A DNA stretch of 8,195 nucleotides from positions 1-8,195 of the forward strand of contig JBLIOL010000260.1 of assembly GCA_047639615.1 (NCBI GenBank). The letters are read 5' to 3'. The position numbers and the translations under genes are program-made. Position 1 is the stretch's first letter, and every line of letters starts with the position of its first letter. Positions 1 through 4,449 of the stretch are shown in pieces. The notes beneath the pieces were generated by a model. It made no database searches, was not told the DNA's origin, and saw only the letters and a list, made by a program, of their open reading frames with translations. This stretch comes from CAYWNK01 sp047639615. GTDB lineage: Bacteria > Planctomycetota > UBA1135 > GCA-002686595.

Positions 1-2
1 GA

Positions 3-401
3 CGTGCCGCGATCCAAGCGATCACGATCGCTGATCAGCGCTATGAGCAGGCCAAGAACGCGGTCGATTTCATCCAGCGCTATATCTTCCCCGGTTCGTG
101 CATCCCTTCGGTGACTGCGCTGCTTAGCGCAGCCACGCGTGCCAGCGACCTGCGCGTCGTCGACGTCGAGGATATCGGGGCTCATTACGTTCCGACTCTA
201 GCTGCTTGGCGGCAGAACCTGCTGAAACGCTGGGACGAAGCCCGTGAACTCGGGCTCGATGACACCTTCCTGCGTCTCTTCGAGTTCTATTTTGTGTACT
301 GCGAGGGCGGCTTCGCTGAGCGTCAGATCAGCGACGTGCACCTTGTCTTCGATCGTGTGGATCGGCGCCCGGCCGCCGCATTTACCTTCGCCGGACGCTA
401 G
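3..401 (+). CDS. cfa: Cyclopropane-fatty-acyl-phospholipid synthase family methyltransferase, C-terminal part
   Basis: The left edge of the window cuts this gene; 132 C-terminal residues remain and end at a TAG (399-401). The reading frame is open from base 3, and an ATG-like start further in is not needed. Family members transfer a methyl group from S-adenosylmethionine to unsaturated acyl chains of membrane phospholipids (cyclopropane synthase or a related C-methyltransferase). Visible signatures of the C-terminal region are AITIADQRYE near the start, the segment DFIQRYIFPGSCIPS, the HYVPTLAAWR stretch, and the closing YFVYCEGGFAERQISDVHLVF, where the YCEGGF motif is highly typical of the family. 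The SAM-binding core lies outside the window, so activity cannot be judged. It is 15 nt upstream of a DUF2878 gene; in many Proteobacteria these two families sit together in an operon with an amine oxidase-like flavoprotein and DUF1365, so co-transcription is likely. The exact lipid product is inferred, not seen. Confidence 0.9.
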   Translation, partial: RAAIQAITIADQRYEQAKNAVDFIQRYIFPGSCIPSVTALLSAATRASDLRVVDVEDIGAHYVPTLAAWRQNLLKRWDEARELGLDDTFLRLFEFYFVYCEGGFAERQISDVHLVFDRVDRRPAAAFTFAGR

Positions 402-416
402 ACTCGGCCGATTACC

Positions 417-1037
417 ATGACCAGCTTCGAGGCACCGGGCACAGCTCTCAAGCTGCTCAACTTCGTCTTGTTCCAGCTCGTCTGGTATGTGGCCGTCGAT
501 AGTGCCGCCGATGGCATGCTCCTAGTCGGTCCTGCTGCGGCCGTTGGTTTTGCGGTTCTGCACCTTACGCTCGTCAAAGAGCACGAGCGCTGGCGTGAGT
601 TTCTTTACCTCGCTGGGGTGACCCTTCTGGGGGCCCTTTGCGACGCGGGTCTCTTCGCCATGGGCGCGACCCTCTACCCGACCAGCGCAACGGGCGCCGT
701 CGGCGCCTGGCCCGAGGTGCTAGGTTGGCTCCCTCCCGCGTGGATCCTCTCCCTGTGGCTGGCTTTCGCCTGCTTGCCTCGCTTCAGTTTGGCCTGGTTG
801 CGCGGCCGCTACCGACTTGCCGCTGTCTTTGGGGCAATCGGCGGACCGTTCAGTTACATGGCCGGTGTGCACCTCGGGGGCGTAGCGCTGGGCGAGAGTC
901 CGACGTTCACGCTAGGCATACTGGCCGTCGAGTACGCCCTCGTCACACCGCTGCTCTTGCGTCTAGCGCCTGGACTGCGACCGGGATCGAGCTCCGCAGA
1001 ATTCGCGCAGGACCCGCAAGTCTCCAGCAATGAATGA
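417..1037 (+). CDS. DUF2878 family integral membrane protein
   Basis: This encodes 206 residues, nearly all hydrophobic, with about five to six predicted membrane segments (roughly residues 13-33, 36-53, 62-82, 97-120, 134-150 and 160-182). The N-terminal LLNFVLFQLVWYVAV stretch, the HERWREFLYL connector and the following GALCDAGLFAMG segment with an intramembrane Asp fit the DUF2878 family. No catalytic role is established for this family. Its repeated linkage to cyclopropane-fatty-acid synthase-like genes suggests work in membrane lipid modification or its stress response; here it follows such a gene by only 15 nt. The ATG at 417 is the first start after the upstream stop; there is no recognisable Shine-Dalgarno sequence, so translation may depend on coupling with the upstream gene. 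The last 20 or so residues are polar and not part of the membrane domain. Confidence 0.8.
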   Translation: MTSFEAPGTALKLLNFVLFQLVWYVAVDSAADGMLLVGPAAAVGFAVLHLTLVKEHERWREFLYLAGVTLLGALCDAGLFAMGATLYPTSATGAVGAWPEVLGWLPPAWILSLWLAFACLPRFSLAWLRGRYRLAAVFGAIGGPFSYMAGVHLGGVALGESPTFTLGILAVEYALVTPLLLRLAPGLRPGSSSAEFAQDPQVSSNE

Positions 1038-1073
1038 GACGTTAACCTTAAGGCGCGCGCTCTCCGGAACGCG

Positions 1074-1478
1074 ATGCCACTCCCCCCACTCCAGATCACA
1101 ACTGAAATCATGGTACCCAGCATTCTTCAAGTCGTAGTCGCCCTCGGACTACTCAACGTCTGGCTTCTTCGCTCGCACAAGCAAACGGGCTATCGCGGAG
1201 GCAGCTCAAGTTCATTGAAAGAGGAGTTTAGCGCCTATGGACTGCCCTTCTGGGCTTTCTACTTCGTAGGGCTGCTCAAGATCGGCTCCGCCCTCATGCT
1301 TCTCGCAGGGATCTGGTTCCCAGCCACGGTAGAGCCCGCAACCATCACCGTTTCAGGATTGATGATCGGGGCGATTGCCATGCATATCAAGGTCAGGGAT
1401 CCCCTTGTTCGCTCGGCGCCCGCCATTGCAATGCTGGTAATGTGCGCGCTCATACTCGCCTTGAAATCGACAGGGTGA
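1074..1478 (+). CDS. DoxX-like membrane protein, first copy
   Basis: This is a 134-residue protein with four predicted membrane helices (about residues 14-32, 58-80, 90-103 and 113-131), the architecture of DoxX/DoxX-like small membrane proteins. The conserved spot is EEFSAYGLP at residues 50-58, immediately before helix 2, followed by the LLKIGSALMLLAG helix and a KVRDP turn between helices 3 and 4. DoxX-like proteins are associated with membrane redox or sulfur metabolism in some organisms, but most are uncharacterised, and nothing here sets a substrate. The start at 1074 gives a short polar leader; an ATG at 1110 would begin directly at helix 1 and is an equally acceptable start, since neither has a strong Shine-Dalgarno sequence. 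The next gene starts 4 nt after this stop and is a paralogue, so the two probably form an operon and perhaps a heteromer. Confidence 0.72.
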   Translation: MPLPPLQITTEIMVPSILQVVVALGLLNVWLLRSHKQTGYRGGSSSSLKEEFSAYGLPFWAFYFVGLLKIGSALMLLAGIWFPATVEPATITVSGLMIGAIAMHIKVRDPLVRSAPAIAMLVMCALILALKSTG

Positions 1479-1482
1479 AACA

Positions 1483-1854
1483 GTGACAGAGCTGATTTTC
1501 GAAGCGTCACGAGTCCTCTCGATCACGGTCTTCCTGGTCTATGGGTGGCTTTGCATTTACTCAGATCGCATGTCCGCAGAATTTGAGCGCTATGGACTAG
1601 CGAAGTTACGCAGGCTGACAGGTGTTCTCGAAATGGCAGGCGCTATTGGGCTCTTGGCTGGCTACATTTTTCAGCCTATCGGAGCCATCGCTGCGGGTTG
1701 CCTTTGTTTGCTGATGCTACTGGCCGTGGGCGCCAGAATCAGAATCCGCGATTCGTTGCTCCAAACTTCACCAGCCTTGTTTCTATGCATTTTGAACGCA
1801 TACATCCTGTGGTGCGAAGGTCTTCGGATGGGCTGGTTCACTGGCCCGCAATGA
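1483..1854 (+). CDS. DoxX-like membrane protein, second copy
   Basis: This is a 123-residue protein with four predicted helices (about residues 9-26, 44-63, 66-83 and 95-112). It starts at a GTG 4 nt downstream of the stop of the first DoxX-like gene. It shares the family spot AEFERYGLA at residues 32-40, the helix LEMAGAIGLLAG at 49-60 and the RIRD turn at 87-90. These align in order and spacing with the EFSAYGL, LKIGSALMLLAG and KVRD elements of its neighbour. Even at DNA level the two genes share a short stretch around the TATGGACT segment (near 1235 and 1590), which supports tandem duplication followed by divergence. Helix 4 carries Cys residues (LCILN, LWCEG) absent from the partner. Function is unknown beyond membership of the DoxX-like group; partnership with the upstream paralogue is inference. 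Confidence 0.75.
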   Translation: MTELIFEASRVLSITVFLVYGWLCIYSDRMSAEFERYGLAKLRRLTGVLEMAGAIGLLAGYIFQPIGAIAAGCLCLLMLLAVGARIRIRDSLLQTSPALFLCILNAYILWCEGLRMGWFTGPQ

Positions 1855-1929
1855 GGTTGTCAATGGGCATGGATACTCCGGAACCTGTAGGTCTACTCCG
1901 CGCATTCGTCTAGAAAGGGTGGAGCGAAC

Positions 1930-2400
1930 GTGATCGAGTGCGATGGTGTAGGGGAGTTGCTCCCCCCCCAGGTGGACACGCTTTGGGTTTATCTCGACGC
2001 CGGATCCTCTTTCGCAGAGGAGTGGTTTCGTGAGCACTCAGGGCTTGAGGAGGTGGCCTTCGACGCACGCTTGGCTGACGTGACACGGCCGCGATGTACG
2101 TCGATTGCCGACGGCCTGCGTTTCATTCTTCTTGGTTTGAACCTGAGCCCTGGAGCAGACCCGGAGGATATGGGGTCGCTTCGTCTCGGGTCCGCTCGCA
2201 TTGCATGGTGAGCCTGATCCGTCGCCGATTGGTGTCTGCCTCGGACTTGGCAGAAGAAGTAGAGAAGGGAGAGGGGCTGAAGAGCTCTGCTGACCTTCTG
2301 ACCGTTCTTGCGGAGCACCTCCTCGACCGTGCAGCTCCGGAACTCGATAACCTGAGCGAGTCCGCTGGCATGCTGGAGGAGTTAGGTGCAGCTGTGCTTC
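1930..2400 (+). pseudogene. zntB: CorA/ZntB-type divalent metal transporter, frameshifted and truncated
   Basis: Reading begins at a GTG at 1930 with a good GGAG Shine-Dalgarno sequence at 1921-1924. Residues 1-86 match the cytoplasmic N-domain of ZntB-like CorA proteins: VDTLWVYLDA, the EEWFREHSGLEE helix, TRPRC, FILLGLNLSPGADPEDM and SLRL. In this frame the protein hits a TGA at 2209. From 2188 homology continues in another frame (MVSLIRRRL, the DLAEEVEKGEG helix, SADLLTVLAEHLLDR, then ELDNLSES). Inserting one base between 2187 and 2188 would restore SLRLWV, the usual family wording, and rejoin the halves. Family-like sequence ends near 2400; the later coiled-coil and the two membrane helices with the GxN pore motif are missing in all forward frames checked. 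The gene therefore cannot make a transporter. The family normally moves zinc or other divalent cations across the inner membrane. The single-base lesion could be a sequencing error, but the missing C-terminal half could not. Confidence 0.82.
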
Positions 2401-2547
2401 GACCAGCATCCCAAGGAGTTGATGCCTATCAATCACGTTCAGTGGCTGATCAGGAATCGCTGGCGGGGGCGGACTCCGAACGGGGTATCCGGAGGCGGCC
2501 AAAAGTCTCGCGTGAGCGCGCGGTTCAGGGCGTGCGTCCTAACTGGA
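2401..2547. other. Unassigned stretch after the transporter remnant
   Basis: Between the last family-like residue of the ZntB remnant and the stop of the minus-strand membrane pair there is no recognisable gene. A forward frame opens at a GTG at 2386 behind a GGAGGA at 2375-2380 and runs to a TAG at 2578-2580 (64 residues, containing HVQWLIRNRWRGRTP). It overlaps the remnant on one side and the 32-residue gene on the other, and I recognise no family in it. It may mark the point where the transporter was joined to unrelated DNA, but no insertion-sequence ends or target duplication are visible. Confidence 0.35.
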
Positions 2548-2646
2548 CTATGGCTCCACGGATGCTCCCCACATCAATAGGCCTACGGCTCCTGCTACGA
2601 TCACTGTCACAAACGTACCGGCCACGAAGATCAGGAGATCATTCAC
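2548..2646 (-). CDS. 32-residue single-pass membrane protein
   Basis: This very small gene begins at a GTG (2646-2644 on the minus strand) that overlaps the last codons of the upstream 84-residue gene in a GTGAATGA junction, so the start and the upstream stop share 8 nt. The product starts NDLLIFVAGTF and is one continuous hydrophobic segment (about residues 5-27) with a short GASVEP tail, an obvious single transmembrane helix. The overlap suggests translational coupling with its partner and joint assembly in the membrane. No family is recognised. Upstream of the GTG, the same frame codes for polar residues unlike a signal or a domain, which supports starting at the GTG. The hydrophobic run and the coupled position are what argue that it is real; the length alone would not. 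Confidence 0.55.
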   Translation of the reverse strand: MNDLLIFVAGTFVTVIVAGAVGLLMWGASVEP

Positions 2647-2893
2647 TTGAGTGGACCCCTTGCAGAAGTAGCGATCCCAGGGAAAGGATCGATGGCACCC
2701 AGATACCGACGAAGAGCCCCTGGTCGCGCTGTCCACCGAACCACAGCCCGACGGAAAGTAGGAGGGACAATCCTGCGGCCACCAGAATTAGAGCTTTGGC
2801 TCTTCGGATGGCGAGTGAGTTCACCCTGCGTAACTGCGGTGAAGGCGAGGCTGGTTGGAGGGGGTCTTCGGTGTGTTTCATTCGGTTTTCCAT
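2639..2893 (-). CDS. 84-residue two-helix membrane protein
   Basis: This minus-strand gene runs from an ATG at 2893 (another ATG lies four codons later, at 2881) to a TGA at 2641-2639. The first 30 residues are polar and basic, then come two clear membrane helices: about residues 33-52 (KALILVAAGLSLLLSVGLWF) and 58-78 (containing LFVGIWVPSILSLGSLLL), joined by a short GGQRDQ loop. The basic RR-R cluster at 22-31 before helix 1 fits a cytoplasmic N-terminus. A weak GGAA element lies 8-9 nt upstream of the ATG. The following 32-residue membrane gene overlaps its stop by 8 nt, so the two make a small operon. I do not recognise a named family; the length and helix pattern resemble small hypothetical inner-membrane proteins seen in environmental Gram-negative genomes. 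It is divergent from the DUF3592 gene across a 296-bp intergenic region. Confidence 0.62.
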   Translation of the reverse strand: MENRMKHTEDPLQPASPSPQLRRVNSLAIRRAKALILVAAGLSLLLSVGLWFGGQRDQGLFVGIWVPSILSLGSLLLQGVHSSE

Positions 2894-3189
2894 GGGGGTT
2901 CCAAACGATAGTTCGCATCCCGCCCGCCTCTGGATTCAAAAAACGTCTAAATCGTTATCTGCTCATCGCTCCGGGTCATCGGGTTGAGGTCATCTCGCTT
3001 GCATGCGAATAAGCGTTTCGAGGCCCATGCACTGAACTCCGACACCAGCCTGAGCCCGCGGGTTGCGCGTGGGGAGGCATACGGCGTCGGTATACCGCGT
3101 CGGTCACGCGGCACGCTTAGGCACCCTCCAGGGGTGGGGACAAACGACCAGGCTTAGGTCTAGGGCGATCCAAACACCGTAACGCCTCC
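2894..3189. other. Divergent intergenic region
   Basis: This 296-bp gap separates the minus-strand membrane pair from the plus-strand DUF3592 gene, so promoters for both should lie here. I see no convincing sigma-70 boxes. It does contain a perfect 10-bp palindrome CGGTATACCG at 3088-3097, overlapping a direct repeat of GCGTCGGT (3084-3091 and 3097-3104), spaced 13 nt start to start. This combination could be an operator, but nothing identifies a regulator. A forward frame that crosses the left half opposes the minus-strand gene and is a shadow. Confidence 0.4.
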
Positions 3190-3873
3190 ATGGCCCTCAG
3201 GGTCGGAGGGGGACTGCTGTGCGTGTTCATTCTGGCGTCCCAGCTTGTGGTGCCCACATGGAGGGGCTACGCGGGCGAGGATTGGCTCGAGGTTCCTTGC
3301 GGGGTGTTCGAATCGCGCTGGGAGGTTCTGCAGCGGAATCACGCGGCGCGGACTCACTCCACCTGGACAGCCTGTGCCTGCAGGTACGAGGGCCGTCGCA
3401 TCGCTTTCTTCGGGGCTCTAGCCAACAACCCCACGGCGACCCGGTCACTCGTCAGCAAGCGGTATCCGGTGGGCAAGCAGGCTGTCGGTTTCGTCAATCC
3501 CGGCAGCTCCAACAACGCGGTGCTGATTCCAGGTGCTCTGTCGTCGTCCCCCGCGGTAGCCATAGCCCTACTGTTTCTGAACGTAGCTGTGTTCGAACTC
3601 CTCTTGAGCTTCGGGGTCTCAAGCGACGTCCTGATGGGCAAGCACTCGAAGAGCAGCGACCCGGGCAAGCTGCAACGACTAGCGCTGCCGCCCAGGGAAG
3701 AAGGCATACCGCGTCAGTTCCTTTCCTCCGGCCTCATAGTGCTTGGAGAATGCAGCAGCCCTGCTGACCTCCACTCGGATCGGAATTTACGGGAGGCACC
3801 CCACCCCAGTCCCTATCCTCCGTCCCATGACGAAGCGCATCGATTGGTACTACCACCGCAAGGGCTGAACTAG
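3190..3873 (+). CDS. DUF3592 domain membrane protein with atypical C-terminal tail
   Basis: The ATG at 3190 opens a 227-residue frame. Residues 3-22 form a membrane helix. Residues 31-115 follow the DUF3592 pattern: DWLEVPCGVFESR, then CRYEGRRIAF, then SKRYPVGKQAVGFVNPGSSNNAVLIPG, matching the family's W-x-x-x-x-C-x-V-x-x-S, Y-x-x-x-G-R and YPVG-x-x-V-x-x-x-x-NP elements. A second helix spans about 122-142. DUF3592 proteins are membrane-anchored with the domain between the helices; no biochemical role is known. Residues 143-227 are polar and Pro-rich with no family resemblance, and the frame ends at a TAG (3871-3873) that lies 47 nt inside the downstream ArsC-like gene. The tail may be a run-on past a lost natural stop, for example by a small frameshift near 3620-3680, so the true end is uncertain. 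The extracytoplasmic domain is also shorter in its middle than in many relatives. Confidence 0.6.
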   Translation: MALRVGGGLLCVFILASQLVVPTWRGYAGEDWLEVPCGVFESRWEVLQRNHAARTHSTWTACACRYEGRRIAFFGALANNPTATRSLVSKRYPVGKQAVGFVNPGSSNNAVLIPGALSSSPAVAIALLFLNVAVFELLLSFGVSSDVLMGKHSKSSDPGKLQRLALPPREEGIPRQFLSSGLIVLGECSSPADLHSDRNLREAPHPSPYPPSHDEAHRLVLPPQGLN

Positions 3874-4174
3874 CTGCAAGCGATCCGACGCCTACTTGGA
3901 AGGTCGGGCCACTGTCCGTGAGACGGTGAATGCGAGCAAGCAGCGCTTTGGGGCGGACGACTTGGGCGGGGTGCTTGAGGGCGCCTCGGAGTTGATCGTG
4001 GCGAAGGGCAAGAAGGTGGTCCGGGTCATGCTGGCCAAGGATGAGCTGTCTGTGGAGGAACTGGCGAAGTTGATGCTTGGGCCTACGGGCAACCTGCGCG
4101 CGCCGACGGCGCGGGTGGGGAAGAAGCTCTTGATCGGCTTCAATGAAGAGGCCTACTCGGGCGTCTTCGGCTGA
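3827..4174 (+). CDS. ArsC-like thioredoxin-fold protein, probable selenoprotein (in-frame UGA at 3866-3868)
   Basis: Read from the ATG at 3827 with the TGA at 3866-3868 decoded as selenocysteine, this is a 115-residue protein ending at a TGA (4172-4174). It has the ArsC/Spx/YffB layout: beta strand IDWYYHRKG (5-13), redox motif U14-T15-S16-C17, helix from K18, strand TVRETVNA (about 29-36), a polar helix-rich middle, then GPTGNLRAPT with the cis-Pro at about 93 and the closing strand LLIGFNEEAY (101-110). ArsC-like proteins are cytoplasmic thiol reductases; here a UxxC pair would form a selenenyl-sulfide redox centre. Substrate is unknown and arsenate is not implied, since this subgroup differs from true arsenate reductases. 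The only alternative start after the TGA, a TTG at 3896, would drop the first strand and active site. There is no near Shine-Dalgarno sequence; GGGAGG at 3791-3796 is about 30 nt away. A Cys codon mutated to TGA is the main rival reading. The 5' end overlaps the DUF3592 frame by 47 nt. Confidence 0.72.
3884..3908 (+). promoter_or_regulatory. Candidate bacterial SECIS hairpin
   Basis: Just downstream of the in-frame UGA, CCGAC at 3885-3889 pairs perfectly with GTCGG at 3903-3907, extended by a U-G pair (3884/3908). Inside, CC at 3891-3892 can pair with GG at 3898-3899 to leave a TACTT loop, with an internal loop of G against AAG. The apical region lies about 24-30 nt after the UGA, within the range reported for bacterial SECIS elements, and has Gs in or next to the loop. 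It lies within codons that also encode conserved protein, so pairing alone is weak evidence; it gains weight from the position of the UGA at the active site. Confidence 0.45.
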
Positions 4175-4209
4175 GCGATGCGGCGCGCTTAGGCGTTGGT
4201 GCTCATCTT

Positions 4210-4263
4210 GACTCCGTATCGCCGTCTTAGAACGCGGTGGAGTTCACTCTCGTCAACGGAGTC
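4210..4263. repeat. 8-bp inverted repeat
   Basis: GACTCCGT at 4210-4217 is exactly inverted as ACGGAGTC at 4256-4263, with 38 nt between. The intervening segment holds further complementary GC-rich bits, so the transcript downstream of the ArsC-like gene could fold. It lies directly next to the 37-nt palindrome that follows. The function is unknown and an 8-bp match in a window of this size could be chance. Confidence 0.3.
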
Positions 4264-4265
4264 CA

Positions 4266-4302
4266 AATACACCCTCACCTGTACTAGCAGGTGGGTTGTA
4301 TT
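4266..4302. repeat. 37-nt imperfect palindrome (stem-loop)
   Basis: AATACA (4266-4271) pairs with TGTATT (4297-4302), CC (4273-4274) with GG (4294-4295), and CACCTG (4276-4281) with CAGGTG (4288-4293). These enclose a TACTAG loop and leave only a one-base mismatch and one bulged T. It begins 92 nt after the stop of the ArsC-like gene. There is no T-tract, so a standard intrinsic terminator is unlikely; an RNA stem-loop that protects or ends the upstream message, or a protein-binding site, are alternatives. Confidence 0.5.
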
Positions 4303-4449
4303 CCGTTGCCAGATGACCCCGGGTCGAGGTTGAGCTCGCGCAGGCTAGGGAGCGACTTGCTAACTCTGGAGGTCCTCCTCACGAATAGCCCAGGCTAGGT
4401 AGGGGTCCATCAACAACAGTTGGAGTGCGATGCACCGTCTAATGGGGGC

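Noticed and set aside
2647..3012. Forward open frame of 121 codons
   Set aside because: It is antisense to the minus-strand gene with two clear membrane helices, and its own translation is Arg/Pro-rich with no domain.
3303..3325. tRNA T-loop-like GTTCGAATC
   Set aside because: The flanking bases do not form a T-stem, there is no acceptor or anticodon arm, and the bases are codons of the DUF3592 domain.
3219..3767. Long forward open frame overlapping the DUF3592 gene
   Set aside because: It lies in another frame across a recognisable DUF3592 domain, is Arg/Ser-rich without any family resemblance, and is a shadow typical of GC-rich DNA.
3111..4195. Shared CGCTTAGGC segments that might suggest integron attC sites
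   Set aside because: There are only two short copies, without the paired core sites and imperfect stem expected of attC, and the genes between them do not have cassette organisation.
4208..4233. Sigma-70-like TTGACT and TAGAAC boxes
   Set aside because: The spacing is only 14 bp, too short for a normal promoter, and the boxes overlap the inverted repeat; no gene starts close downstream.
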